Part shown: positions 8,997-17,132 of the stretch, in pieces
How positions within the stretch are numbered: the first letter of the stretch is position 1
Layout of the letters: each line of letters opens with the position of its first letter
Source of the DNA: Flavobacterium nitrogenifigens
Lineage (GTDB): Bacteria; Bacteroidota; Bacteroidia; Flavobacteriales; Flavobacteriaceae
Length of the DNA: 64,000 nt
NCBI RefSeq assembly: GCF_003254565.1
Contig: NZ_QJRI01000179.1
Location: forward strand, 186,001-250,000
Direction: 5' to 3'
The notes under the pieces: generated by a model
Told to the model about the DNA's origin: nothing
What the model saw: the letters and a program-made list of their open reading frames with translations, nothing else
The model's database searches: none
Program-made: the position numbers and the translations under genes

Positions 8997-9947
8997 TTAA
9001 AATCCAAAATTAATTCCTAAACCAAATACTTCTCTTGTTTGGAAACCTTGAAAAGCATTATCGTCATAGATTGTTTGGAAAGAAAAGTTTGCTGATAGAA
9101 ATTTATTCACCTTCATGACAATGTTTAAGGAATAATTAATATCAACGTTTTGTGGGTCTTCTAAATAATTTGAATATAAATTTAGAGTGTTTTCGGCAGT
9201 TACATTGGTCATAATGGCCAATTTGTAATAGACAGAAGCATAAAATCCGAGTTCATAACGCATGCTTTTGTTAGCATCGACACCAAAATAATATCCATCA
9301 GGATAAGGCAAACCTGTGGCAGGATCGATGGCTGTGGTATAGGCTTTGTCTACAAATGTGAATTTTGAGGTTAGCGGTGCAAAATTTATTTTAAGATTCT
9401 CATCTTTAGACCAATAAATACCTGGGCCGGTAGTTAGATAACCTGGAGACATGAATTTGGTGTTTTCAGTTCTGATTTCTTTTCCGTTTGGATCCTGTCC
9501 GTAAATATATCCGGTTGTAAATTGTGTTCTAAAGTTTAAGAAATAAGAGTAATACCATTCTCCGAATGCTCTTTTTCCGACAATGGAATTGAATTCGAAT
9601 CTATCGTCTGTTTTCTTTTCAAAATCGGCATTTTTAGTTTGAAGCAAACCATAATATGCAAGAACTTTATTGTCCCAAGTTAAATCGTCTTTTTTGTAAT
9701 TGAAGTCGTAATTGATTCCTAGCGTTCCAGAAAAACTATCTTCACCTCCAGCAATCCAATTGTTGAAACTGGATTGGTTTAATAAAAGAGATACAGTTCC
9801 TTTTGCCTTCCAGCCGTCTTTTTCAATTGTATCATTAATTTTTTTGACAGCTTTTTCGGTGTTTTGTGCTAGTTCTTTTTCGGTGTTTTGGGCTTGTAAA
9901 AATGTGAAATTTACTAAAATGAAAAGTAATACGGTTATCTTTCTCAT
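8997..9947 (-). CDS. DUF3078 outer-membrane-type protein
   Basis: About 316 residues. I place the start at the ATG giving MRKITVLLFILVNFTFLQAQ, a standard signal peptide, rather than nine codons upstream. After a short tandem repeat (NTEKELAQNTEKAV), the sequence follows the DUF3078 pattern: WKAKGTVSLLLNQSSFNNWIAGGEDSFSG, then amphipathic beta-strands alternating aromatic and polar residues, ending FGLGINFGF. It is probably an outer-membrane beta-barrel of unknown role. It is the last gene of the suf block on this strand, a position where it is often seen in flavobacteria. A -7 box on this strand is read at 9972-9979. Confidence 0.85.
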   Translation of the reverse strand: MRKITVLLFILVNFTFLQAQNTEKELAQNTEKAVKKINDTIEKDGWKAKGTVSLLLNQSSFNNWIAGGEDSFSGTLGINYDFNYKKDDLTWDNKVLAYYGLLQTKNADFEKKTDDRFEFNSIVGKRAFGEWYYSYFLNFRTQFTTGYIYGQDPNGKEIRTENTKFMSPGYLTTGPGIYWSKDENLKINFAPLTSKFTFVDKAYTTAIDPATGLPYPDGYYFGVDANKSMRYELGFYASVYYKLAIMTNVTAENTLNLYSNYLEDPQNVDINYSLNIVMKVNKFLSANFSFQTIYDDNAFQGFQTREVFGLGINFGF

Positions 9948-9971
9948 GGTTTTTAGTTTAGAGTGTATAAT

Positions 9972-9979
9972 CAAATATA
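9972..9979 (-). promoter_or_regulatory. Candidate -7 element of the DUF3078 gene
   Basis: CAAATATA here is TATATTTG on the minus strand, an exact TAnnTTTG match 25 bases before the chosen start. No clear -33 element was found. Confidence 0.45.
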
Positions 9980-10025
9980 CTAAAAACCAATGGAAAGTTA
10001 AGGTTTACAGCAGTGTTATTGCAGG

Positions 10026-10535
10026 TTATTTCTTAGATTCTTTGTATAGAGGCACTGCAGAACATGCTTCGCCATACATAATACTGCGGGCAAATGGCTG
10101 TAAATAATTTGTAGCCAAAATGTAAGCGCGCATTGGTACTGGTTTTCTAGAACAGCCTTTTACAATGACTGGTTTGCCTTTGTAAACAGAGTAATCTATT
10201 TTGCTTAAAAGTTCTTCATAAAGGCTTGCATCAAGATCTTCTATAGTTCCGTTCACAACTTTTTTTGCAAAAGGTGCCAGATGGACACCAACCAAAATTA
10301 ATGCCCAAGCTGGAATAATAGCATCTGTACTGCAGTATACAGCCACATATTGATCTTGATATTGTGACCAATCATGATTTTTAAGGTGTTCTCTAAAGTC
10401 TTTTTCTTTCAATAAAAATCCTTCCAAAAGCCATTGCGAGATGTCAATCTGCACACGCATTCCTTTTGGATAATAATCCTCTAAATCAAAAACTTCTAAA
10501 GCACTATTGGCAACTTTATTGATGATTTCTTCCAT
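10026..10535 (-). CDS. DUF2480 family protein
   Basis: A 169-residue soluble protein without signal peptide. The sequence MEEIINKVANSALEVFDLEDYYP, the central IIPAWALILVGVHLAPFAK and the C-terminal CSRKPVPMRAYILATNYLQPFARSIMYGEACSAVPLYK match DUF2480, a Bacteroidota family typically encoded beside the SUF genes. Two cysteines (in the CSRK and EACS stretches) are in conserved-looking surroundings and could bind metal or Fe-S, but this is inference. It lies downstream of the DUF59 gene with ~134 bases of palindromic repeat in between, so it may be cotranscribed. Confidence 0.85.
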   Translation of the reverse strand: MEEIINKVANSALEVFDLEDYYPKGMRVQIDISQWLLEGFLLKEKDFREHLKNHDWSQYQDQYVAVYCSTDAIIPAWALILVGVHLAPFAKKVVNGTIEDLDASLYEELLSKIDYSVYKGKPVIVKGCSRKPVPMRAYILATNYLQPFARSIMYGEACSAVPLYKESKK

Positions 10536-10547
10536 TTCTTTTGAGTT

Positions 10548-10665
10548 TTCAGTCTCAGTCTCAGTCGCAGTTGATCACTGTGACTGAGACTGAAAACTGT
10601 ATACATTTCTAAAGTGTTTTTTAGTCACAGTTAATTACTGAAAACTGTGACTGAAAACTGAACAC
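10548..10665. repeat. Intergenic repeat of CTGAGACTGAAAACTG words
   Basis: The gap between two suf-block genes is filled by direct and inverted copies of words such as CAGTCTCAGTC, GACTGAGACTGAAAACTG and AACTGTGACTGAAAACTG, which can fold on themselves. No coding potential was seen. Confidence 0.6.
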
Positions 10666-10669
10666 TTTA

Positions 10670-10993
10670 TTAAAGCATTCCTAATTCTAATTTAGCTTCT
10701 TCGCTCATTAAATCTTTGCTCCAAGGTGGGTCGAAAGTAATTTCAACATCAACATCTTTAATGTTTTCAATGGCTTTTACTTTTTCTTCTACTTCTCTTG
10801 GTAAACTTTCTGCAACTGGGCAGTTTGGAGATGTAAGTGTCATAAGGATTTTTACTTCGTAATCTGTGTTTACCATTACGTCGTAAATTAATCCTAATTC
10901 ATAAATATCTACAGGAATCTCCGGATCGTAAATGCCTTTTAAAACTCTTACGATTGATTCTCCTAATTCGTTTGTGTCTATTTCTTGTTCCAT
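10670..10993 (-). CDS. DUF59 (MIP18/SufT-like) Fe-S assembly protein
   Basis: A 107-residue single-domain DUF59 protein, in the family of SufT, PaaD and eukaryotic MIP18, which help place Fe-S clusters into target proteins. Visible hallmarks are VLKGIYDPEIPVDIYELGLIYDV at the N-terminus, TLTSPNCPVAESLP with the conserved cysteine in the middle, and the ending DVDVEITFDPPWSKDLMSEEAKLELG. It sits in the sufS-sufE part of the cluster, downstream of sufE by 88 bases that hold a palindromic repeat. Its role in SUF-dependent maturation follows from family and context. Confidence 0.9.
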   Translation of the reverse strand: MEQEIDTNELGESIVRVLKGIYDPEIPVDIYELGLIYDVMVNTDYEVKILMTLTSPNCPVAESLPREVEEKVKAIENIKDVDVEITFDPPWSKDLMSEEAKLELGML

Positions 10994-11010
10994 TTTGTTA
11001 TTTGTTTTTT

Positions 11011-11076
11011 CGCCACGAATTTCGCAAATTTCCCGAATTTAAAAATTAGTGTCAATTTGTGAAATTCGTGGCAAAA
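11011..11076. repeat. Palindromic repeat, GCCACGAATTTC family
   Basis: GCCACGAATTTCGCAAATT and AATTTGTGAAATTCGTGGC form a hairpin in the gap between sufE and the DUF59 gene. The same words recur in the larger nested structure at 56610-56785. Confidence 0.7.
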
Positions 11077-11081
11077 GAAAT

Positions 11082-11507
11082 TTAATTTTTGTTTTTAGCA
11101 TCAAAAGCCAAAGCGTACATTTTGATGTTTTTTATCATCGAAACCAAACCGTTTGCACGGGTTGCAGATAAATGTTCTTTTAAGCCAATTTCGTCTATAA
11201 AATCGGTATCAGCTTCAAGAATATCTTTTGCTTTTTGATTGGAGAAAGCACGAATTAAAATCGCAATAATTCCTTTTGTCAAAATAGCATCACTATCTGC
11301 CGTAAAAACAATTTTATCATCGTTTTGTTCACCTTGCAACCAAACTTTAGACTGACAGCCTTTGATTAAATTATCGTCGGTTTTGTATTCTTCTTTAATT
11401 AATGGAAGACTTTTTCCTAGTTCGATGATGTATTCATAACGCTGCATCCAATCATCGAACATTGAGAACTCATCTATTATTTCGTCTTGTATCTCTTTTA
11501 TTGTCAT
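11082..11507 (-). CDS. sufE: Cysteine desulfuration protein SufE
   Basis: A 141-residue SufE: it accepts persulfide sulfur from the SufS cysteine desulfurase and passes it to the SufBCD scaffold. The active-site loop is visible as LIKGCQSKVWL, with the acceptor Cys near residue 50. The family core TADSDAILTKGIIAILIRAFSNQ and the C-terminal GLKEHLSATRANGLVSMIKNI are intact. It lies 2 bases after the stop of a small lipoprotein gene that itself follows sufS, which fits cotranscription. Confidence 0.95.
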   Translation of the reverse strand: MTIKEIQDEIIDEFSMFDDWMQRYEYIIELGKSLPLIKEEYKTDDNLIKGCQSKVWLQGEQNDDKIVFTADSDAILTKGIIAILIRAFSNQKAKDILEADTDFIDEIGLKEHLSATRANGLVSMIKNIKMYALAFDAKNKN

Positions 11508-11509
11508 AA

Positions 11510-11935
11510 TTATTCTTTAGAAAAATCAACTAATAAGTTTACTAGTTTTTCGATTTCTTTTGGCGGAAAACCATTGTCGAAACCTGGAGTTTCATATGTT
11601 TTCCCATCTTTAGTTATTTTTAAATTTCCTATTGCAGCACCATCATAAGTACGTTTGTCTGTTGGTGCTTTTAACGTAGAAAGACTTTCTAAATTTACTT
11701 TTGAATAAGCATCAACAATTTTATTCCATTTTGCATCATCAATATTGCTTTTAACAGCTTCGGCGTTACGTTCTTTAACAACAGAAACCGATTTATTTTG
11801 GACTACAATACTCTTGTAATAACCTCTTGACATTGCAGAATATTCAATTTGTGTAGATTTCATGTCTGCTTTTTTTTGACTGCAGCATCCCGTAGCAATA
11901 AAAAGTGTTAGGAGCAATAATGATACTATTCGCAT
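11510..11935 (-). CDS. Small lipoprotein in the sufS-sufE operon
   Basis: A 141-residue protein with lipoprotein signal MRIVSLLLLTLFIATGCCSQKK, the acylated Cys about residue 17. The mature domain (IEYSAMSRGYYKSIVVQ, WNKIVDAYSKVNLESLSTLKAP, AAIGNLKITKDGKTYETPGFDNG) is a small alpha/beta domain seen in Bacteroidota lipoproteins of unknown function. It sits between sufS (12-base gap) and sufE (2-base gap). A periplasmic or surface lipoprotein inside an Fe-S operon suggests cotranscription rather than a direct assembly role. Confidence 0.75.
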   Translation of the reverse strand: MRIVSLLLLTLFIATGCCSQKKADMKSTQIEYSAMSRGYYKSIVVQNKSVSVVKERNAEAVKSNIDDAKWNKIVDAYSKVNLESLSTLKAPTDKRTYDGAAIGNLKITKDGKTYETPGFDNGFPPKEIEKLVNLLVDFSKE

Positions 11936-11947
11936 ATTTAGTTTTTT

Positions 11948-13162
11948 TTAGCTTAACATAGTTTGTGCTTTCTTAACTGCTTCAACCATTTGATCAATTT
12001 CTTCTTTAGTATTATAGAAAGAAAAAGAAGCACGAATTGTTCCTGGAATACAGAAGAAATTCATAATTGGCTGTGCACAATGATGTCCTGTTCTAACAGC
12101 AATTCCTAATTTATCTATAATAGAACCAACATCATACGGATGAATTCCATCAATATTAAACGAAACTACAGAAGCTTTATTTTTTGTATTTCCGTAAATT
12201 CTAATACCTTCAATTTCGTTAAGACGTTTCGTAGCGTGTTCTAACAATTCATTTTCGTATTCATGAATTTTATCAAAACCGATCTCGTTTAAATAATCAA
12301 TGGCAGTTCCTAAAACAATTCCACCAGCGATGTTTGGCGTTCCTGCTTCAAATTTATGAGGCAAATCTGCGTAAGTTGTTTTCTCGAAAGTAACCTCTTT
12401 GATCATTTCGCCTCCGCCTTGATAAGGAGGAAGTTTGTTTAGCCATTCTTCTTTTCCATAAAGAATTCCAGTTCCCGTTGGACCACACATTTTATGACCC
12501 GAAAAAGCATAAAAATCACAGTCTAATTCCTGAACGTTCGGTTTTAAATGCGGAACCGCCTGTGCACCGTCAATTAAAACTGCAGCGCCAAATGAATGCG
12601 CTTTATCAATAATATATTTGATTGGATTGATTACACCCAATGCGTTTGAAATATGATTTACGGTAACAATTTTCGTTTTATCTGAAAGCAATTTGTCAAA
12701 TTCGGCAATGATTAATTCTCCATTGTCATCGATTGGAATAACTTTTAAAACAGCACCAGTTTTTTCACATAACATTTGCCAAGGCACGATGTTACTATGA
12801 TGTTCCAATGAAGAAACCACAACTTCGTCTCCAGGTTTTAAAATCGAAGCAAAACCATTTGCCACTAAATTAATTCCGTGAGTGGTTCCCGAAGTAAAAA
12901 GCACTTCATGAGCATGTTTTGCGTTAATGTGATCTTTTACTTTTCCGCGAGCAACCTCGTAAGCATCAGTAGCTAACTGGCTTAAAGTGTGAACGCCACG
13001 GTGAATGTTGGCATTGATTTCGTTATAATATTTTACTTCAGCATCAATTACAACTTGTGGTTTTTGCGAAGTAGCTCCGTTATCGAAATATACTAATGGC
13101 TTTCCGTTTACAGTTTGAGAAAGTATAGGGAAATCAGCTCTTATTTTTTGAATATCTAGCAT
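11948..13162 (-). CDS. sufS: Cysteine desulfurase SufS
   Basis: A 404-residue group II cysteine desulfurase dependent on pyridoxal phosphate. It removes sulfur from L-cysteine and hands it to SufE. Visible marks: TSGTTHGINLVANG near the N-terminal cofactor site, SSLEHHSNIVPW with the histidine stacking on PLP, DGAQAVPH, the Schiff-base lysine in FSGHKMCGPTG (about residue 223) and the active-site cysteine in RTGHHCAQP (about residue 360). The start at 13162 gives the expected LDIQKIRADFPIL. A candidate -7 box TACTTTTG (minus strand) lies at 13188-13195, so the sufS half of the cluster can be transcribed separately from sufB-sufD. Confidence 0.95.
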   Translation of the reverse strand: MLDIQKIRADFPILSQTVNGKPLVYFDNGATSQKPQVVIDAEVKYYNEINANIHRGVHTLSQLATDAYEVARGKVKDHINAKHAHEVLFTSGTTHGINLVANGFASILKPGDEVVVSSLEHHSNIVPWQMLCEKTGAVLKVIPIDDNGELIIAEFDKLLSDKTKIVTVNHISNALGVINPIKYIIDKAHSFGAAVLIDGAQAVPHLKPNVQELDCDFYAFSGHKMCGPTGTGILYGKEEWLNKLPPYQGGGEMIKEVTFEKTTYADLPHKFEAGTPNIAGGIVLGTAIDYLNEIGFDKIHEYENELLEHATKRLNEIEGIRIYGNTKNKASVVSFNIDGIHPYDVGSIIDKLGIAVRTGHHCAQPIMNFFCIPGTIRASFSFYNTKEEIDQMVEAVKKAQTMLS

Positions 13163-13187
13163 GTCTTATTTAGAAAAAATCTATTTA

Positions 13188-13195
13188 CAAAAGTA
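13188..13195 (-). promoter_or_regulatory. Candidate -7 element for the sufS operon
   Basis: CAAAAGTA reads TACTTTTG on the minus strand, a TAnnTTTG match 26 bases upstream of the sufS start. A -33 element is not obvious. Confidence 0.45.
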
Positions 13196-13383
13196 CTAAA
13201 ACTAAATTTGTTTATACAGGAATTCTATAATTTCCTTTTATGATACGATTGTCAGATGTTGTAAATGCTGATTCCGTAAAAATAGTTTTGTTTTTCTGCA
13301 TTATCCGAAACAGATTTATAATTTGAGTTCTAAAATCGTGAACATAAATTATTTATATTGCATTAAAAATATCTAACATCATT

Positions 13384-14733
13384 ATGAAAAAAATTCTAAA
13401 AGTACTTGCGCTTGCTTTGGTTCTTGCTTTTTTGTATTTCGGCTTTACTACTTATCCGAAGCTTGATTTGATTTCTGGATTTTCTGCCAAAAGTGTTGCA
13501 TCTGGGCATTTTATGGATCATCGATCACTGGATTTAATTCAGAAAACAGATAATGATATTCATTTATTAGATCTTGCAACAAACAAAATAGATGATGCTG
13601 GAAAATTTGCAACATCGGCAGTTTATGGTTTGAAAGAAAGGAAAGCGATATACAGAGATGGTTTAGGCGCTTTATTAATTAATGATGATTATGATGTTTC
13701 GAAACCATATTTGCTTCCAAAAAGAACAAAATTGGTTAATAATCTTCCTTTTCCTTATGGGAATAATGAACCAAAAGATACTGCTTTCGCGAATGTGGAT
13801 TACGCAAAATTGAAAAAAGCAATTGATGATTCTTTTGATAAAGATGGAGGAAAAGCAAAACGTACGCGCGCTGTTGTAGTTTTATATAAAGACAAATTAA
13901 TCGGTGAAAAATACGATACAGGTTTTAATAAAGACAGTAAAATTTTGGGTTGGTCAATGACAAAAAGTATCACAAGTTCTGCTTTTGGAGTTTTGGCAAA
14001 ACAAGGAAAGATTGATATTTATAAACCTGCTCCAGTTGCAGAATGGCAAAATGATGAGCGTAAAAATATTACCATAAATGATTTGCTTCACATGAATTCT
14101 GGTTTGGAATGGGAAGAGAATTATAGCACGATTTGCGATGCGACACAAATGCTTTTCCAGTCTGAAGATATGGGAAAAGTTCAAATGGACAAACCAGCGA
14201 AGTACAAACCAAACACGCATTGGTATTATTCTTCTGGAACGACCAATTTATTGTCGAGAATTTTAAGAAGCCAATTTAAAACACAACAAGAATATCTTGA
14301 TTTTTGGTACAGCGCCGTAATCGACAAAATCGGAATGAACTCGATGATTGTCGAGCAAGATATGAGCGGAACTTTCGTAGGTTCTTCTTACGGATGGGCA
14401 ACACCTCGTGATTGGTCAAAATTTGGATTGTTATATCTAAGAAAAGGAAACTGGAACGGAGAACAAATTCTAGACGAAAGCTGGGTAAAATATACAGCAA
14501 CACCAACGGATACTTCAGAAGGGAAATATGGAGCGCAATTTTGGCTAAACGCCGGAGGGAAATTCCCAGATGTTCCGCGTGATATGTTTTATTGCAGTGG
14601 ATATCAAGGCCAAATGGTTGCGATTATTCCATCAAAAGATATGGTAATCGTGAGAATGGGAGTGAGGGAAGAAGAACCTGGATTTGATTTTAATGGGTTT
14701 TTGAAAGGGATAATTGATAGTGTGAAGAAATAA
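13384..14733 (+). CDS. Serine hydrolase, beta-lactamase / class C family
   Basis: A 449-residue protein with an N-terminal hydrophobic helix (ILKVLALALVLAFLYFGF) that may stay as a membrane anchor. The class C beta-lactamase-type domain shows the nucleophile motif SMTKS at about residue 190 (SxxK) and YSS at about 281, the YxN equivalent. GYQGQMVAIIP occupies the place of the third motif. Such proteins are usually esterases, amidases or D-amino-acid peptidases rather than true beta-lactamases. It is on the plus strand, between the two halves of the minus-strand suf cluster, and is followed 3 bases later by an EF-Tu domain III-like gene. Confidence 0.85.
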   Translation: MKKILKVLALALVLAFLYFGFTTYPKLDLISGFSAKSVASGHFMDHRSLDLIQKTDNDIHLLDLATNKIDDAGKFATSAVYGLKERKAIYRDGLGALLINDDYDVSKPYLLPKRTKLVNNLPFPYGNNEPKDTAFANVDYAKLKKAIDDSFDKDGGKAKRTRAVVVLYKDKLIGEKYDTGFNKDSKILGWSMTKSITSSAFGVLAKQGKIDIYKPAPVAEWQNDERKNITINDLLHMNSGLEWEENYSTICDATQMLFQSEDMGKVQMDKPAKYKPNTHWYYSSGTTNLLSRILRSQFKTQQEYLDFWYSAVIDKIGMNSMIVEQDMSGTFVGSSYGWATPRDWSKFGLLYLRKGNWNGEQILDESWVKYTATPTDTSEGKYGAQFWLNAGGKFPDVPRDMFYCSGYQGQMVAIIPSKDMVIVRMGVREEEPGFDFNGFLKGIIDSVKK

Positions 14734-14736
14734 TAA

Positions 14737-15207
14737 ATGGCAATTTTAAAAAGAATAGAAAATGATGAGCTTTATTTATATATGAATGGAGTTCTCATTT
14801 ATAAACGCTGGTTAAGTACTGGAAATTCCAAAATATTTGACATAATGGCTTATGACAAATATACTTTAATGAGTTATAAAGATTTACAATATGAGAATTC
14901 AAATGAATTGTTTTCAGTAAAAGCAAAGATTAAACTTAAAGAAACTAATGGAGGAGGAAGGAAAACAGGTATTGCTAGTGGTTATAGACCCGATCATGTT
15001 TTTGAGTATGGAAATGATGGAAAAGTAAATCAAGCCTTTATGGGAGATATTATCTTTGAAAATCAATCGACTATTGAACCAGGAGAAGAAAAAATAGTTA
15101 CAGTCAGATTTTTACTTAATCAGCCACTTGAAAAATATCTTAATAAAGGACAAGTTTGGTGGATTCATGAAGGGCCAAATTTGATTGGAAATGCAGAGAT
15201 TTTATAA
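14737..15207 (+). CDS. Stand-alone EF-Tu domain III-like protein
   Basis: A 156-residue cytosolic protein. Residues ~62-155 read like the third beta-barrel domain of elongation factor Tu: VKAKIKLKETNGGGRKTGI, then GYRPDHVFEY (EF-Tu has GYRPQFYFR), then GDIIFENQSTIEPGEEKIVTVRFLLNQPL and a final WWIHEGPNLIGNAEIL (EF-Tu has FAIREGGRTVGAGVV). The first ~60 residues (ELYLYMNGVLIYKRWLSTGNSKIFDIMAY) are not EF-Tu-like. There is no GTPase domain. It lies 3 bases after the serine hydrolase gene, so the two are cotranscribed. Function is unknown; the resemblance is by eye. Confidence 0.7.
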   Translation: MAILKRIENDELYLYMNGVLIYKRWLSTGNSKIFDIMAYDKYTLMSYKDLQYENSNELFSVKAKIKLKETNGGGRKTGIASGYRPDHVFEYGNDGKVNQAFMGDIIFENQSTIEPGEEKIVTVRFLLNQPLEKYLNKGQVWWIHEGPNLIGNAEIL

Positions 15208-15217
15208 GTATTATAGA

Positions 15218-15320
15218 TATTTAACCGCAAAGAGCGCAAGGTATAAAAGCGCAAAGTTCGCAAAGTTTAAAACTAAACCTTGCGAACTTTGCGTAAATCT
15301 TTGCGAACCTTGCGGTTAAA
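15218..15320. repeat. Nested palindromic repeat, GCAAAGTTCGCAAAG family (second copy)
   Basis: Outer arms TTAACCGCAAAGAGCGCAAGG and CCTTGCGGTTAAA enclose inner arms CGCAAAGTTCGCAAAGTTTA and TAAACCTTGCGAACTTTGCG. It separates the plus-strand insertion from the end of sufD and has the same two-level design as 8829-8974. Confidence 0.8.
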
Positions 15321-15325
15321 CAATT

Positions 15326-16642
15326 CTACAAATCAAATCCTAAATTCACACCTAATTTCATGGCAATGATTTTAGTAATTCTTTGTTTTAATTCTGGTAT
15401 TTTAATGCTTTCGATAACGGCATTTGAGAATGCGTACATCAATAAAGCTTTAGCTTCTTTTTTCGGGATTCCGCGTGATTGCATGTAAAACATTGCTGTT
15501 TCATCAAGCTGTCCAACAGTACATCCGTGAGAACATTTTACATCGTCAGCGAAAATCTCTAATTGCGGTTTTGCATTGATTGTAGCTTTGTCGCTCAATA
15601 AAATATTGTTGCTCTTTTGGAAAGCATTTGTTTTTTGAGCTTCTTTTTCTACCAAAACTTTTCCGTTGAAAACTCCTGTCGAACGATCAGAGAAAATTCC
15701 TTTATAATCTTGGAAACTTTCACAGTTTGGCTGTGCGTGGTTTACCAAAGTATAATGGTCAACGTGTTGTTTGTCATTTAAGATAGAAATTCCGTTTAAC
15801 GTACTTGTCAATCTTTCTCCAAAATGGTAAAAGTTTAAGTTGTTACGAGTTAAATTTCCACCAAAAGAGAAAGTGTGTACATATGCATGACTTTCTTGCT
15901 GTTGAGAAACGTAAGTGTTGTCAATTAAATTGGCTTCACTATTATCGTTTTGAATTTTGTAATAGTCAACAATCGCACGTTTTTGAGCAAAAATCTCGGT
16001 AACAGAGTTTGTTAAAACTGGATTTTCATTCAAACTTTGGTGACGCTCAATAATTTGTACATGTGAATTTTCACCCACAATAACCAAGTTTCTTGGTTGA
16101 ACCATTAAAGCAGATTCTGCACCAGTTGAGAAGTACATGATCTCAATTGGTTTGTCTGCTACTTTTTTCTTTGGGATATTGATAAAAGCACCTTCCATTG
16201 CAAAAGCAGTGTTCAATGAAGTCAAGCTGTCATCTTTGCTTGCAATTTGATTGAAGTAGGTATCAATAACCATTTTGTATTTTGGTTTTGTTAATGCCGA
16301 TGACATCAAACAAACATCGATTCCGTCGTGCGTTGTAGAAGACAAATGCGAACTGAAAACACCATCGATAAATACTAATTTGTAAGTATCAATTTCGTGT
16401 AAAAAGTATTTTTTTACCTGATTAAATTCGATTGCATTTTCCTGCTTTGGAAAAACCGTAAAGTCATTTTTTAAGATGGCATTTAGCGATGTATATTTCC
16501 AAGCTTCTTCTTTTTTGGTTGGGAAACCTTTATTTTCGAAGTTTTTTAAAGCATTTGTGCGTATGTCATGTAAATCTGAATGTACATCGACACGCTCTTC
16601 AAAAGCCATAAAAGACGATACTAATTTTTCTTTTAAATCCAT
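15326..16642 (-). CDS. sufD: Fe-S cluster assembly scaffold protein SufD
   Basis: About 438 residues. I place the start at MDLKEKLVSSFMAFEERV because the 23 upstream codons consist of the intergenic repeat GACTTTCGACTTT. Together with SufB and SufC it forms the SufBC2D scaffold on which clusters are built. Family marks: GFPTKKEEAWKYTSLNAIL near the N-terminus, the long beta-helix core and the C-terminal FADDVKCSHGCTVGQLDETAMFYMQSRGI, shared with SufB. The order sufB, sufC, sufD is the standard one, here with two extra genes inserted (FMN oxidoreductase and four-helix-bundle). Confidence 0.93.
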   Translation of the reverse strand: MDLKEKLVSSFMAFEERVDVHSDLHDIRTNALKNFENKGFPTKKEEAWKYTSLNAILKNDFTVFPKQENAIEFNQVKKYFLHEIDTYKLVFIDGVFSSHLSSTTHDGIDVCLMSSALTKPKYKMVIDTYFNQIASKDDSLTSLNTAFAMEGAFINIPKKKVADKPIEIMYFSTGAESALMVQPRNLVIVGENSHVQIIERHQSLNENPVLTNSVTEIFAQKRAIVDYYKIQNDNSEANLIDNTYVSQQQESHAYVHTFSFGGNLTRNNLNFYHFGERLTSTLNGISILNDKQHVDHYTLVNHAQPNCESFQDYKGIFSDRSTGVFNGKVLVEKEAQKTNAFQKSNNILLSDKATINAKPQLEIFADDVKCSHGCTVGQLDETAMFYMQSRGIPKKEAKALLMYAFSNAVIESIKIPELKQRITKIIAMKLGVNLGFDL

Positions 16643-16649
16643 TGTTCTT

Positions 16650-16772
16650 TTTAGTCTTAAAGTCGAAAGTCGAAAGTCAAAAGACTTTGGATTGTCGACT
16701 GTTTTTGCCAAAAGGTTAAAAATTTAAAGCATAAAGTTTAAGACTTTATGACTTTCGACTTTATGACTTTGG
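16650..16772. repeat. Repeat tract of AAGTCGAAAGTC words downstream of the four-helix-bundle gene
   Basis: Direct and inverted copies of AAAGTCGAAAGTCGAAAGTC and GACTTTATGACTTTCGACTTT fill the gap between the four-helix-bundle gene and sufD and slightly overlap the end of the former. The same words lie on its other side at 17133-17172 and upstream of sufB. Confidence 0.7.
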
Positions 16773-17129
16773 GCTCAAATATTTAATGAAACCGCTTAAT
16801 AATTTCGATATTTCTGTAATCGATTCTAAAAGCATTTCAAATTCTTCTTTTAAAATATATTCTAAATCAAATGCTAAATATAATTGAGATCTTACTTCTC
16901 CTGCCGATGCTTTGGCTACATATAAAAAGTAAACAAACTCTTTATCAGTATTTCTCTCAAAACCTTCTGCTATATTTGATGATATAGAAAGTGATGCACG
17001 TCTTATTTGTCTAACAAAATCAAAGTCCTTTTTGAAATTAGAATTTTCAGTAATCAAATATATTTTCTTATTGAAGATTCGAGATTTTTGCCAAGAATTT
17101 ATTTCCTCAAAAGATTTGAACTTACTCAT
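16761..17129 (-). CDS. Four-helix-bundle protein (23S rRNA intervening-sequence type)
   Basis: A 122-residue all-helical protein of the TIGR02436/IVS type: SFEEINSWQKSRIFNKKIY, DFVRQIRRASLSISSNIAEGFERNTDKEFVYFLYVAKASAGEVRSQLYLA. These basic bundles were first found inside intervening sequences of bacterial 23S rRNA and are also scattered in Bacteroidota genomes; related Avd proteins serve retroelements. Their function as single genes is unknown. Here the gene is wedged between sufC (47-base gap) and sufD (118-base gap) and flanked on both sides by the same GACTTTCGACTTT repeats, suggesting insertion as a unit. Confidence 0.9.
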   Translation of the reverse strand: MSKFKSFEEINSWQKSRIFNKKIYLITENSNFKKDFDFVRQIRRASLSISSNIAEGFERNTDKEFVYFLYVAKASAGEVRSQLYLAFDLEYILKEEFEMLLESITEISKLLSGFIKYLSPKS

Positions 17130-17132
17130 ATT

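Noticed and set aside
13384..14733. True beta-lactamase (antibiotic resistance)
   Set aside because: Only the general serine-hydrolase motifs are present, with YSS rather than YxN and no clear KTG. Related envelope esterases/peptidases are far more common, so resistance is not supported.
15326..16711. Longer SufD with 23 extra N-terminal residues
   Set aside because: The extra codons are the intergenic GACTTTCGACTTT repeat and do not resemble SufD.
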